A DNA stretch of 64,000 nt from Acephala macrosclerotiorum (GCA_014904845.1 MU119305.1:97340-161339); one strand, 5' to 3'. Shown: positions 1 to 12,541, counted from the stretch's first letter. Notes: generated by a model from the sequence alone, not told the origin. Made by a program: numbers and translations.

Positions 1-516
1 AAGGAAAGACATGTTTGTTTGAGAGCCATTTAAAAGATATCCTGGTTCGGAAGGAAAGACAACTGGGAGGGGAGGGGTGGAGGAAGTAGCGGATGGAAAG
101 ATGGGAGCTTCTGAGCTGAATATGTATACTTTTGGAATGAAATTGTGTGTACAACGTTCTTGGTGTGTGGATAGCTGTAGATCTGTGAATACAATTCAAC
201 AGTAGTTAAATCACAAGAGGGTTGCAGCTCGAATCACACTCAGATAAAGTTGAGAGAACATTTTCATTCATAAAGTGCTGGCTTACCCTAAGAGCAGCCT
301 TCAGAGTATCAGCAAATCCCATAAAACCCCATTTTCGTATCGTATCTTGATCATCCGCGGTGCAAGAATGGCTACCGGAGGTGAGAAACAAAGGAAATAC
401 GTAAAAGCAAGCAGATTTGGGTATCAGGGAACTAATAGAGACGCCGGTGAAGTACGTGACACAAAGTTCACTCCTCCAAGATATCATCCTAGTTTCCAAA
501 CACAGCCGCCTTCGCC
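1..516. other. 3' flank of the GH16 gene, no gene seen
   Basis: Downstream sequence of the minus-strand GH16 gene. Short open frames exist on both strands but overlap each other, have no domain-like composition and no convincing start context. I see no repeat or RNA gene here. Confidence 0.5.
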
Positions 517-1859
517 TCAAATTATACTAGCAGTTGTAGCTAGGACCATCAAAATGACGATACAAACTAGACTACATGCTAATGAGCGAACTGGAGGGGC
601 AGCGCCGTTCTTGCCATAGACTGTCTGGTTGTGGGTCTTGTTCTGTTCGTTCGAGAAATACTCGGTGAACAAGTTATCGTTAGGGTGCCAGTCAGGGATA
701 TAGCATATCGACTCGCTCGCGGTAGGGTCAGTGCAACGTCGTTCAGCAGCAGCTTGGCGATCAGGATGAGAGGAATTGAAGTATGCGCGGACTCCTGCAA
801 CCGCCATAATAGCTTCCGTAGCCGGTGGACCACCTGACCATCCCTTATCGCCATTCGACCACTGCGTGAGAATCATGTGGCCGGGCATGCTAGGAATGGA
901 ACCGTTCAGTGTACCGATGATCTGTTCATCAACATAATAGATGATCTGACCAGGGATGAAATCGATTCGATATTCGTGATAACCTTCAGATGGGTCGAAA
1001 GGTAGATCAGCAACCATGTATTCAGTTCCAGGGATAGCGTAGCCGCGAGTGACGGAAGCAAGGGATTGATCGACCAGGTTGATTAAGCCGGTGTTATTGC
1101 TGGCGTAGAATTGCGATGATAACAGCTCCATGTCAAGCTCCTGCGAATTATTGTAATACTTGAGGAGGTATCAGCAAAAATTGTTCTTGGGCCAATGGAA
1201 AGTTAGAGGTCAAACTTACCCAGAAGAATGCTCCACAGGTTCCAGAGACAGACGGCATCTTCATAAGAGCGCGGTACGTGCCAAATAGTAGATCCTCACG
1301 GACTGAGTTCATCTGTGCGCCTCTGATATAGCCATCTGTAGGGGCACCACCGTCGACGATAAGTTGTACACCTGGCTCGGGGCCCATCGTACCAGGACCA
1401 GACCAAGTAGAGGCATTCGGTAGTGGGTTGGAGAAGATATTGTCGACCGTGAACTGCATTCTGTGAGGTGTTAGAAGGGTGAAAGGCCCTTTGCGACGAG
1501 ATTGGGGCGTGTAAGGCTATCACAGGATTGATCTGATCGCAGCTGGTGGGATGGGGACGATTGTAGGGCTTGGGAGAGGTGCTTTCAATGGGGATAGAGC
1601 TTCAATTGAGGCCAGAGACTTACCCATACGGACTACGAGCGTCGGCGGCAGTCACAGTGTAGTTCTGGCGGGACCAATCGGTATCGTATGCGACATTGGG
1701 AACATGTAGAAAATCGGACTCGATCAGATCTGTGAAGACGAAGGACTGAAGAGAACCGTTGGCGGATATTGAGGTGGCGTAGCCACACTCACAGAAGCCG
1801 GTGACGCTTCGCACGACCGAGAATGCGATCAATAAGAGGCGCATGATCGTAACAGACAT
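517..1859 (-). CDS. GPI-anchored GH16 endo-glucanase/transglycosylase-like protein
   Basis: Predicted secreted glycoside hydrolase family 16 enzyme that would cut or remodel beta-glucans in or near the cell wall. Three exons read on the minus strand: 1859-1624, 1460-1220, 1140-517 (366 aa). All junctions keep frame with GTAAGT donors and CAG acceptors. Residues 1-20 form a hydrophobic signal peptide, followed by an FCECG start of the mature protein. Exon 3 opens with ELDME (residues 160-164), the GH16 catalytic ExDxE signature: first Glu nucleophile, last Glu acid/base. Trp-rich segments and several N-glycosylation sequons follow. The C-terminus is a 25-residue hydrophobic tail after a small-residue NGAAPP stretch, as expected for GPI anchoring. 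The catalytic motif spans a splice junction, so no single uninterrupted open frame shows it with its upstream half. Substrate (beta-1,3, beta-1,3-1,4 or chitin-glucan transfer) cannot be told from sequence. Confidence 0.85.
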
Positions 1860-4800
1860 GTTGGCTGAGCTGTGTGTATGCTGAAGTGTGTTGGTGGTTG
1901 GGGTTGTTTTTGGGGTCGAGATGTCGGCTAGCATAACAGAATTTGGACGTTGGGCGAAAGCAGCAAGAGCAAGCTTCGGCCCCTGACGGCACCTCGTGCC
2001 TTCTATCAAAATCGCAAAGGCACCTACCCCAACAAATCTCTCAATTAGTGCACTACTCCAACAATCAAAGGCCCCAGAGCTCGTGGGACATTCATAATGT
2101 TAACTTACGGTTCCGGATACACTTGCTGCAAGCCTCTGCCCGCCAGGTACTCCTTTGTCTACACCTCAGTTAGCATGCCCCTGTCAGAGAATGCTGGCCC
2201 TAGAATGTGTGTATGACTTACGACAATGAAGGGTGCTCCCTTCTTGAACCAGTTGATCTTTCGTTTACGATAGCTCGCTGGGTTGGCAGCAATTCCAATC
2301 ATTCTTTCCTATTTTGGAAGGTCCGTCAGCCAAATCTGGAAGGAGTAGAGAGACCAAGGTTGAGATCGAAGCAAACTTACCAGTTCGAATGTTCTTCGTT
2401 CGCTGGGAGATCGAGAACTGGAGCCGTAAAATTCGGAGTATATCCTCACCTCGCAGCCCACCTCGCTTATTTTACATTTCACGTGAGCCCCTTTCCAACC
2501 TATTTACTTTCTCACTTACTAAGTTACCACCAGAGAGACCATCCAGAAGCTGTAGAATCTTCTGACAATAATAACTCAGCTCTGGTGGTACATTGTATCC
2601 TTTAGAATCCCGGTGCTCACCATATTCAGCTCCTTTGGGCATGTCCTGAGGATGAGCCGGAAACTGAAGGAGCAGGCTTCGGACTCTGACGACACCTACA
2701 CCGGCAGATTATCGCAACTACGACGCGCTCTCTGTATTCTAAATATCCCAGGGCTAGTGGGGCATCTACAGTATCAATTATGGTAGCAGGTACACTTGCT
2801 ACAGGCCTCTGCCACTCGGTCAAGCCTAAGAGAACTTGCCATCTATTTCTGAATTAACATGGCTCTGTCGGAGCTTCTCGAGGGAAAATTGTTTGCTTAT
2901 ACGATAATGGTGTTCCTTTCTAACACAATTTCCTGCTCGCAATACATCGATCTTCTTGGACAACATTCAAAGACTTCATGGAAGGAGCCGAGCGCATGAT
3001 GTCTGGCCCCGCTGTCGGTAACGGCGTGTCAGAGGCACCAGAAGTTGCAGCAAATATCGTGATCATATTTGAGGATAATTAGATCTTGAACCCGTGATGT
3101 TTCTCTCCTTGTAGCTCTAGGCACTGCTCTGGTAGTACTTCCTCTGTAAGGACGTTGAGAACTATGGCCTCCGAGTACCACTTGGGATCTAGAACCGTTT
3201 CCAGCCAGACCAGGAACCCCACCTACTCATCACCAATTCATCAATCAGAAAGTCCATCCAGGGACTGTACGCTTTCCCAATCGTCTTTCCTCTAGTCCAC
3301 TGGGACATTGGGTTGCTAAACAGAAACGGTAAGATAAATCTCTTCTCTCATATGCTCGTACATCCGCATTGGCCCTCTCTAGCGAACACTATGTATAAAT
3401 TCATACTTAAATGTTCCTTGAGAAGTTGCACATTGCCCTAGACCTGTGGCATGAACTCTATGCGACACTTGAATCTTTATTTGCTCTTCAATGCTGGATT
3501 TTTTGTAGCTCAAGCAGCGTTCTTGATCTCCCAATCTGGCTCAGACAAGCGCAGCTCACTTTGTTTGTTTGTTTGAGCAAGGATGTCAGAGTACAGTTGG
3601 CCAAGATCATGGCCCTTTACTGTTTGTGGCATTCAGTCTAGCGAGGCTTTCTTGATTGTCCTGTTAAGGCTGGGAGATTGAAAATGCTCAACTCAACCAC
3701 GCCTGGAAACTGTGAGAGATGGCTGAAAACAGCAGGAGCAAGCCTGGATTATGAAACTTCGCTCCTGTGGTCTTTGCCCCACACTGAAAACCATGATTCA
3801 AGGACATTGGACTCGGTGCCCTTCTACCCAGTTCGGATATCCCAATGATGCCAAGACATTCATGTGGTCGCTTGCTCACGGCGAAATACAGCCCCAAATG
3901 TCGAGACGCTCTCTCTAGACCTCGCGAGGCAGCGTACCTCTTCTCGAAAATTCCCGAAGCATATTGTTTGTATCTAGAACTTACTACAGTGTCCTTAAGT
4001 TGTACCCTCTTCTTGAACTAATTGATCTTTCTTCGGCGGTAGCTCTCAAGTGTGGCAGCGATATCGATCATTCTTTCCTATCTCGGAGGGACTTCAGCTA
4101 GAGCTTAGGAGGTACACAAGAGCTACAGCTGAGCTAGAGACTGAACTCACCAATTCAAAAGTTCCTTGCCCGCTGGGAGAGTGAGAAAGGGAGCCTAACC
4201 TCACTTGCTTTACGTGAGTCCCTTTACATGCCTTCTCTGCATCACTACCAGTCTCCCAAGCAAAGAGCCTATCAATTCGTTGTGGCTCTGATTATCGTGA
4301 TTTCTCTTTTACAGTGGGATATCAACCTCTTCAAAATTGAGACTTCAAAGACGTAGAAACATCAAGTGAGAATGCCTCATGAACAATGGATCATTGCTCG
4401 TAGCCCCCGGTCGACGCTTGACGGACGTGTCTACCACCTCCTACCTGGGAGTTAGCATGTCCTTTTCAGAGCTTCTCGAAGCCGGATTGTTTGATACTCA
4501 CACTGGGCACTCCAAGAGCTCTTTCCAACAAAGCGCCGGCGATGCTCTCTGTATCCCTTCTGATTAGCACTGGAAAATGGAGTTCTTTCCCACCTCAGAA
4601 GGTACGCCGACCAATGTAGGAAGGAGTCGATGAGCGTATTAGTCTAGAATATTGTTACTAGAGGATGGGTAGATGTCTTGTGGGTGGTAAGCTGAGTACT
4701 CCGTCGTGTAGTGGGCGCGATGGGATGGGCAGTGATGGCGAGGATGTTAGCAGGGTCGAGTAAGATCTGAGACGAGACTCACCTCTTCGATGTTCCTTTT

Positions 4801-5300
4801 TTTCTTTGGACATCGATAGTTGTATAAAATGCATTTATAATGAGTGAAGGGCAATACATAATGTCACCTCGCTTAGTTCATGAGTGAGCCCCTTCCTGGC
4901 CAGCCACCCACAATCCTTATTCGTAACTTGAAAGCTCTAGTAGCTCAAGACTCCCTCAACAATAGTTCTTCGGCTTTAATCGTTCGTTTGAAGTTCTGCC
5001 ATAGTCCAAATCTCTGAATACTCAATTAAGTTCCCCATCGTCTGAGCAAGTCCTAGCAGCCGTCGGTGACGCGGCGGACTCTGGCAGCACTCACACCAAC
5101 GAATATCTCGCATACACTGTACCATTTCTAGCATTTCAGATGTCCCAGGCTCCTGGGACGTCCATGATGTCAAGTTAAGATACCGGTTATATCTGCTGCA
5201 AGCCTTTACCACCTAGGCTTTGAAAGGTACACAAGCTCTTGTGTCCAAGTGGTTTCTTGACTTTTGTAACATGAACCCTTACTGTATTTGGTAATAATCC
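1860..5300 (-). pseudogene. Array of degenerate copies of one unidentified intron-containing gene
   Basis: Blocks near 1990-2570, 2640-3000, 3970-4300, 4440-4640 and 4980-5230 align with one another in the same orientation with many substitutions and indels. On the minus strand 2215-2335 and 3985-4095 encode the same peptide, with SYRKRKINWFKKG in one and SYRRRKIN-stop-FKKR in the other. Here TGG has become TAG and AAC has become AAT, both RIP-type changes. Conserved splice-like GTAAGT/GTGAGT sites separate the blocks at matching places. A plus-strand shadow of another shared block reads like LSELLE. No copy has an open frame across all blocks. I do not recognise the family. Confidence 0.5.
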
Positions 5301-6810
5301 TTCAAGCTTGAATGAAGTATGCAAAAGCTCTACCAACCCCACTTATGCATTTTTATCAGATGCTGGTTCATCTAGGATCAGAGCCATACTGAATTGCTGG
5401 AGGAGTACAAATGTCGGACAGATAGATGTCAGATAGGATTTATGGAAGAGAAATCTATCGGTATGTCAGCGTCCACTCATCAGCATAGGACATCAAGTCT
5501 ATGGATGCTGCAGATGAGGAGTGTCCTAGAATCTGCAGTTGATTCCAGCATGGAGCTGGGTGTTTTGGAGGCACTGAGGTAGTTCAGCGAGCGAGTCTCA
5601 TGTGAGAGGTTCTAGTACAAAGTAATATTATGATTTGAGAGGGTGACGGATAACGCAATGCGAACGCTAAGGCAAGAGCATTCAATGATGGGCAGCAAGG
5701 TGTCCTCTGAGCTGCCCTTAAATCTACGCTTCGAATGGAGCAGACGCAGGCCATAAACACTACTTGGAACGTCCTCGAATTGTGCAGATATGGCTGGCAG
5801 ATGTGCGGGTAACCCGAAAAGCATGCATACACATAGAAGATAAACTTTAGTGATGATTATAGATTGAATGTGCTAGTCAACTTCGAAGTGGGCTTTGCAG
5901 GGCTCGGCCTCGCCCTTGCCGAGATCTCGCGGAAGCTCTTCCTCATTTTCCGCCAACGCGCCTGCACATCACCCACCCTACTAACATCTCAACAAGACCT
6001 TTAGATTGCAAGCAAAATCGCGTCATAAAGGCTCTTCATAGCTTTTCAGCTCTCCAGCTCAATTGAGCGACGACAAATCCTTTTCAAGCGCACCAAGGCA
6101 AACGAGCCAAAGTTCGGAATCCTCTTTCGAGGACGAAAGGTAAGGACTCGACCTGTTTGTGGAAGGAATTGATTTATCGAAGAGTCTTTGCTGAAGCTCC
6201 CCAATCTCTGTTGAAGACTTGCGCTGGATACAGGCACATGGGTGCGATGTCCCGCAACCATTGTCAACTTAGTAATACTAAAATTTCCATATAGAAGTCG
6301 CAGGGCGCGCGGTTCCGTGGCCCTCAAAATTAGTGGCATCTTTGATGCCGTAAGGAAGGAGTCGGTCCTCTTGTGAGCGATCAGAATCCAACTCGGAGGC
6401 GGCATTCAGACTTGCACCAAGGTCAGTCCATTCGCAGAGACTCAACCAAGCCCTACCGTACAATTTTCGGCCTTCAAATTTCAAGCACTGGATGAGCATC
6501 TGCTGACGCGATCAACACATACAGGGCCCTGAAGCTCCATCGCAAGATGGCTTCCTCTTCAGGAGGTCAGCGCTCGATTCCAAGCATATTCTCGTCTTGA
6601 AGGCTCTGTGTAGCCTTGGTCCTCCCGTCCTGGCCGTCATCGCACTCGACGCACCATGACTCGAACAACACCGACTTGGCTGGCCAATCAAGCACTTTGA
6701 CAATCAACAGCGTTAACGACCGACCGCCATTGTGGCAGATGCGTAAGCACGAGGGCTGATACGGAATTTCTCAAGCTTTCGCCCTAAAAACCTCTACGCT
6801 GGTGCTGGAC
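5301..6810. other. Gene-free stretch, nothing recognised
   Basis: Only short mutually overlapping open frames on both strands. No splice-linked coding frame, repeat or RNA gene was recognised. It separates the degenerate array from the decayed gene starting at 6952. Confidence 0.4.
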
Positions 6811-6817
6811 TATAAAA
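6811..6817 (+). promoter_or_regulatory. TATA box of the decayed gene at 6952
   Basis: TATAAAA is followed by a C/A-rich leader typical of fungal 5' UTRs and by an ATG 135 nt further on. It supports the idea that the downstream reading frame was once an expressed gene. Confidence 0.4.
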
Positions 6818-6951
6818 ACGAAAGCAATCCCGCATCAAGGATTTGGCGCAAATCAATAGAACACAGAACAACAGAACGGCACAACACCTTAGAACAAGAA
6901 AGAAGACCAGCTAATCTACATACTCTAACAGAGCTTGCTAAGCCGAGAAGC

Positions 6952-7439
6952 ATGCGACAGAGTCGAGAACATCTACCGCAAGCAATACGAGAAACGGATT
7001 GCCGGGTCTCAATCATCGACAGCGAGCAGGTCCTTCATGACGAATTATCACCAGGCCCAGTTGTCGTGAGGATTGGCATGGAAATAGGCTCTGAGACTAA
7101 TGAGCCTTGTAGGCAGACCGCATTGCCTCTCCATCGAGAGTATGCTGACGTTACTACCTCAGCATGAGGTCCGCACAAACGAGAGAACACGTACTGCTGC
7201 CAATGGTCTACGAAGAATTAAAGCGCTGCGATGGATATGACAACTTGGGAAGCTTGTTACATTGGGAATTCCTAGCCGTTTCTCATCATTCCATGATATT
7301 TTACCATGGAAGACTAGGGGAATTATAGAAGAAAATGATCGAATGGCTCTAGACTTTCGGATTTGCCTATGCCGTATAGCCGCCAAGTACGACTGGCTCT
7401 TTCTCACACCCCAAGGGACCCAGAGACCCCTCGACATAA
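6952..7439 (+). pseudogene. Decayed small two-exon gene with in-frame stops
   Basis: Exon 1 is 6952-7065 (38 codons, phase 0). A 47-nt intron follows with a GTGAGG donor, a CTAAT-type branch site and a TAG acceptor. Exon 2 starts at 7113 and runs to a TAA at 7437. The exon 2 frame reads as normal protein (for example HWEFLAVSHHSMIFYHGRLG) but is broken by TGA at 7146 and TAG at 7326, 7350 and 7377. Every one of these could come from CGA, CAG or TGG by C-to-T change on one strand, the RIP pattern. Function unknown. A TATA box and leader lie upstream. Alternatively only the 71-codon open frame from 6952 to 7167, which reads through the intron, is real. Confidence 0.45.
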
Positions 7440-7452
7440 TTCCGGTAAACGA

Positions 7453-7990
7453 TTAATTCAGAGCACTAGCAGCAGAAACAACACCTCTCCCCAGCTGAGC
7501 GCTTAATAGCTTCAAAAGCGTCCTCGCAAAGGCGGCGCCCTTTGTTCTTCTGATCCAGATTCGATTGTCAGTTGGCAGTTCCTTAGTCTCACCAATACTG
7601 TTGCTAAATCGAGTGGCCTATTGATAGGTGTCATCAGGTATTGGCACCACGACGACTCTTCTCTGGCTCGGAAGGTGTCGTCCAGGCTTGCCTAGCACCG
7701 TGACGCTCGCCATAGACATTCATTGCCGGCGGTTGCCGGTGAGCGCCAACGATTGGTGGCCGAAGGACGTCGAGTGCTGTCAACCAGAACGGACATGTAC
7801 CACCGCCCACAAAATCTGCAGTGCCATCGATGCTTCAATGTTGTGTACGAGTCTGAATGGTCAGGCCAAGGTCGTTCATCATGACATTCTCCTCCTTTTG
7901 ACACAACGCGTTACAGAGGTGAGGATCCCACGGATTCCTGAATGTCGGTTCTTGTCTAACGACTCAACAGACACCCAAGTTGTCTTCTGC
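7453..7990 (-). pseudogene. Unidentified decayed gene, 3' half
   Basis: Minus-strand fragments have protein-like composition. One runs from about 7965 to 7873 (contains RNPWDPHLCNALCQKEEN). It is followed by a possible 33-nt intron with a GCAG acceptor. The next runs on through TCPFWLTALDVLRPPIVGAH to about 7650. The last runs from 7617 to the TAA at 7453-7455 (contains GAAFARTLLKLLSAQLGRG). The last two pieces are in different frames and no canonical intron joins them, so at least one frameshift is likely. A further minus-strand open frame at 8043-8267 may be its upstream part. The gene converges on the decayed plus-strand gene ending at 7439. No family recognised. Confidence 0.4.
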
Positions 7991-8269
7991 AGAATGAACG
8001 CATTCGGACTATCACATGCCGTCTTTCATGCTGTCGAGTGCATCAATAACTGACGGACTTGGTGTCGGATACTATATCATCGCTGCGAAGCGCCCTATGG
8101 TCTGCAAGATCTTTAAACAGGCCATTGAGGATCTCATCAAGGCCGGAGTGCACAGGCTGCGGTTCCAGCAATACCACAACAACAAGACAGGTTTCTCCAG
8201 TTCTGACTTGGATTCCCTCATCACCACTCACTTTGGTCCACCACTGGCTCAAGGCCCGTTCACCCAATT

Positions 8270-9491
8270 TGCTCCTAGGCTTGCCTTGCCTGCTGCTCCT
8301 CGCAACGTGGACGATCTTTGTAGGAGCAGTTTTACTGCAGGATTGTAGGAGTGGTGGTGGCTGCTGTTCTTGTAATGCAGATAGGTCGGCTTCATGGTCA
8401 TTTACTGCATGCCATTCCCAAACTCAGGGATTTTTGACTGAATCCTTACAGATTGTAATATAACAACTTTCACATTCTATAAATAACTCTCATTGTGCAA
8501 TATTACTGATCAAGAAACAACAATTTTCTGGCTCAGAAAGACAGGATTCTCGAGAAGATTCGTATCTTGAGATACTGGCTTCGGACTCGCAGAAACAGTT
8601 TCTTTCGAAACCAAGTACTGCATTTCACCAAGTAGGAAGCAAGTATTGGTCCCACAACGCAGTGGAACGAGAGCTAACTTATCCAGCGTGCACAGGCCCC
8701 TCCTTCTCATTTGTCTGGATCTCGAAGACCTCGACTCGGAAACTGACGATTGCAGCAAAGATCAAAAACCCATTCAATTCAAAGCTACAAGAACAGTAAC
8801 ACACATGAAAGAGACGACCACCAAGAGCACAATTCCAAAACCAAAGAAAGAAGATTGAAAGCAATGCTTGCGGGAAGAGAGAGAACCATGAAAAGAAGGA
8901 CAACAAAATTGGCCGGCGGTTTGCAATAGCAGACACCATGTGCTCCATCAAAGATGAGCCTGAGGGAACGCAGGCAGGCTGAGGCAAAAAGGGTGGCACT
9001 GCGCGCCTTGTCCCTCCTTGTCTTGCCAGTTCTTCCAAGAATCGTCTCTGCAGGTTCAGGTGCCAAATATGCCCATATTATATAGTAGACATCCCCAAGA
9101 CTATCTGTAGACGTTTCTCATCGAATCAGCAAATCCCCTCCCCTTACCTTCTTCTCATCTGTCTACTTGTATTTTTATGTCTTGGTAAAATGTGTCCCGG
9201 GCGTACCGCGTCGTCTTCCTTTCCACCTCGTATATTATCTCTCTTTCTGCTTGTCGCTTAGATCGCATTGTCTGACCCATTGTCGCCATTTTCGGTCGCG
9301 ACCGAACCAAAGAAGTGCGTTGGTGTTGAGTGTTTGAACCTGTTGAGTTTTTGGTAAATCGCGGATTGGAGATTTCGATAAGAGGATTGTGGACGGGATG
9401 ACGGAGATTCCCTTCGGGCTGGATTATCTTAGAGGCCGTAGCGTTGTTGTCACGGGGTTCAGCGGGTTCTAGAGAGGATGAGATGGGAAAG
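8270..9491. other. Gene-poor stretch left of the transposon
   Basis: Short open frames only, most of them starting at non-ATG codons. A minus-strand frame of 119 codons runs from 9514 to 9155 but its first part lies inside the terminal repeat of the adjacent transposon, so it is unlikely to be a native gene as it stands. Nothing else recognised. Confidence 0.4.
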
Positions 9492-9493
9492 TA

Positions 9494-9619
9494 TCCCTTC
9501 GTCCGCTGAGACATGTCCCAACGCTAAGCAAAGGAGATTCGCTTAGCTAGCGCTTATAATTTTATGTACTTTTGCATACAAATTTATGCGTCAAGGTACT
9601 TCAACTGAATGAAATCGCG
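9494..9619 (+). repeat. Left terminal inverted repeat of the 2.07-kb transposon
   Basis: 126 bp matching the reverse complement of 11433-11558 with 8 transition differences and no indels. Preceded by TA. Confidence 0.9.
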
Positions 9620-11432
9620 TCTGCCCGTTCTCTATAAAAAAGCGCGTTCTAATGGAAAATTCTAGCGATTATTCCAGCTTTAATTATAGTGACAATTCAA
9701 ATCTATTATTATAGTATACAAAGCGAAAATTACAAATCCTAGAAAATATTTTTAAAAAATTAAATTTTATCAATAAAATTTTATATACTCTATTTAAAAT
9801 CGAGTTTTTATAAAATTTAAAATCGCTTTTATTTTATTTTTTTCTTTTCAAATTTATATTTATTCGATTATTTCAATTTGTTTTTTACTTTCGATCTCTT
9901 TAAAACGATCACGAAAAATATTAATCGATATATTAATATATACAAATTTCAAATACAATAAAAAAAAATATAAAAATAAAAAAATTTATTACTAGAAAAA
10001 TATTACGTATTTATTAGTATTATTTTATATATAAATATTTATTATAAACTTTAAATCGAATTATATTAAAATTTAAATTTTAATAAAAAATTTTTATATA
10101 CGATTTCAATTTATATATTTTATTATTATTTCGAATAAATCAAATATTATTATTATATTTCGAATTCTAAAAATAATAAACGTAATAATTATTAATTTTT
10201 TATTAACAAAATCTAATAATATAAATTGAAATTTTTTATTTTAATTATTTAAATTTTTTATTGAAAATATTATTTCTTTTTATCAAAAATAAATATTAAC
10301 GAAATTATAATGCGATTTTTCGATCGATAAATATATTTTTTATTTATTTTTTTTTTATTTTTTTATTTTATTATTTTATTAATAAATAATTATTTACAAA
10401 TTTGTATATATCTACAAAATGTCTAAAAAACTTATTAAAAAAAAATACAAAGTCTACAAAATCGCGAACTATAAATATATATACGAATAAATATAGAATT
10501 CAAAAGAAAAGAAATTATAAACTCTAATTAAATATTTATTTTTTATTTTTACTAGTTTTCTCGTATACTTTTTAATTTTAATATTTTCTCGATAATATAT
10601 TACTATTTATATGAACAATTATTTTATTTCAATCTTTTTATTTATAGAATTACAAATTTGCAAATTTGATATTGTAAGAATTATACGTTTATATAAAGCG
10701 TTCTTTGATTTTTTATCGATAATAAAAAAACGATTTACGAAAAAACTTTTTTGAAATATTTTTATTGCGATAATTAAATAGAATATATTTTGTATTATTT
10801 AATAGAATAATAATATTGTTTTTAGATTAAATAATATTTATATTGTAAATAAAATAAAAAATTGAATAAAAAGAAAATTTTTTTTTTTGTAAAAATATTA
10901 ATAAATAGAGTTTTTATACGAAAAGTTTTTAAGAACAATTTTATTAAAAAGTTTTCGATTTTTTGTTTTATTGACGATTATAATTAAAATATAGAAAATG
11001 TAAATTTAATAAATCAATTTAAAAAAATATACGAAATCTATAAATCTAATTTTAAAAACTGGTAATTATTGTTTTACTAATTAATCGATTTTATTTGCGT
11101 AAACGATTATTGATTTTATAAGTTTTATATAAATAAAAAATCTCTAATACAATTACAATTTAAAATCGAATTTTATTGTAAACTCTTAAAATATTCGAAA
11201 AAAATTAAATTACAAAGTTTAAAAATATAATTAAAAAACAAAAAAGTATTTAACTTTGAAAACGAACGTTTTTACTACTAAAAAAAGCGTTTTAGAAATA
11301 TTTGTACTTAGTATTTATATAATTAAAAGTGCAAAAAAGTTCTTGAGAGATCTATAGAAAGCAGAGCGACGCGTTTATATGGTGGTTGTAAGTTTTGTAA
11401 TATTAATTTATGTAAGGTGGGAGATTGCTGAG

Positions 11433-11558
11433 CGCGATTTCATTCAGTTGAAATACTTTAACGCATAAATTTGTATGTAAAGGTACATAAAATTATGAGC
11501 GCTAACTAAGCGAATCTCCTCTGCTTAGCGTTGGGACATGTCTCAGCGGACGAAGGGA
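11433..11558 (-). repeat. Right terminal inverted repeat of the 2.07-kb transposon
   Basis: 126 bp, inverted partner of 9494-9619, ending CGAAGGGA and followed by TA. Confidence 0.9.
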
Positions 11559-11560
11559 TA

Positions 11561-12541
11561 GAAGAAGTATGGCTGTATTTGAGGGTTTGCTGGGAAAGGA
11601 GGAGTGAGTTGGAAATGACATGTGAGGAAGGAGGGGAATTCGACGGCTTATGCACGGGCACGGGTCAACAATGACTTGCTATGTTCCATTCAAACTTCAT
11701 TCACAGATCACATTCAAGCAGTAGTGGAACAAGTTTTTGATATGCAAGTTTTAAACAATCAATATGATGCTGACCGAGATACTGACTATCTATACAGCGT
11801 TGAGCCTCCTGCCCATATCAATTTCATCCCCTTCGTCTTCTGTTCCCTCCACCAACCCCAATCCGATTCCATCTCCATCTCCAGATTCTTCCACAGCATT
11901 CTTGTTCCTCCACATGCATACGCATATACATAAATACAAGAAAGACGAGCAAACCACATCGACATTTGCAACCCAACAACTGCAGCAAGGAAACTCGCGC
12001 GCAAACGCAGCAAGTAATAGCAACCAAAAAAGCAGAAGCAGGTGTATATCGAACAAGGTATCTGATAATCTGATGAGGAGAGTAAGAGGAGTACAAGAGG
12101 TATTAAAAGTATTATGCCCGAGCCACCACCGAAGAACATAAAGTAGAGCAACTAATAAAAGGACAGGGCAGAAACAACACAATGGGTGGGCCAGCCAGAG
12201 ATGTGTGCGTGCGGTATTAAGTAGTGTTGTAGTGTCGAGTGATCGAGAGACGCAGAACAGATGCGCCTAGGAGATGATGGTATAAAGAGGAAAGAGATGA
12301 TCCCGATGTATGCCCAGCCCAGCCAAGCCAAGCCAACCAAACCAGACCAGCCCCGTATTGTTGCCCGTGACCTTATTCTGTGCCGAATTCCAGCCTGTAA
12401 ATGAAACGCTTATGCAACTGAACAAAGGAAATATTCGCGGAAGGAAATTAGAGATGAGATGGATATCAGAGTCTAAAAACCTAGGAAAGACAAAGGAAAT
12501 CATGGAGATCGTTAAAAAGAAAATAGGAAACCATTTCAGTC
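11561..12541. other. Spacer between transposon and C2H2 regulator
   Basis: Open frames on both strands overlap and look like chance. A short run of five-base CCAAG-like repeats occurs near 12310-12350. This stretch probably holds the 3' UTR of the C2H2 regulator gene. Confidence 0.4.

Larger units (their letters stand above)
9494..11558. mobile_element. RIP-mutated TA-flanked DNA transposon (Tc1/mariner-like by structure)
   Basis: A 2065-bp unit bounded by inverted repeats at 9494-9619 and 11433-11558. The 126-bp arms align without gaps and differ at only 8 positions by my count, all transitions. The unit is flanked on each side by the dinucleotide TA (9492-9493 and 11559-11560), the target duplication typical of Tc1/mariner/Fot1-type elements. 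The ends start TCCCTTCGTCC. The interior is extremely AT-rich, with no open frame of useful length, so any transposase gene has been destroyed. The superfamily assignment rests only on the TA flanks, the size and the repeats. Confidence 0.8.

Noticed and set aside
9155..9514. 119-codon minus-strand frame as a gene split by the transposon
   Set aside because: Its first codons lie in the transposon repeat and the far flank at 11561 shows no continuation of the frame.
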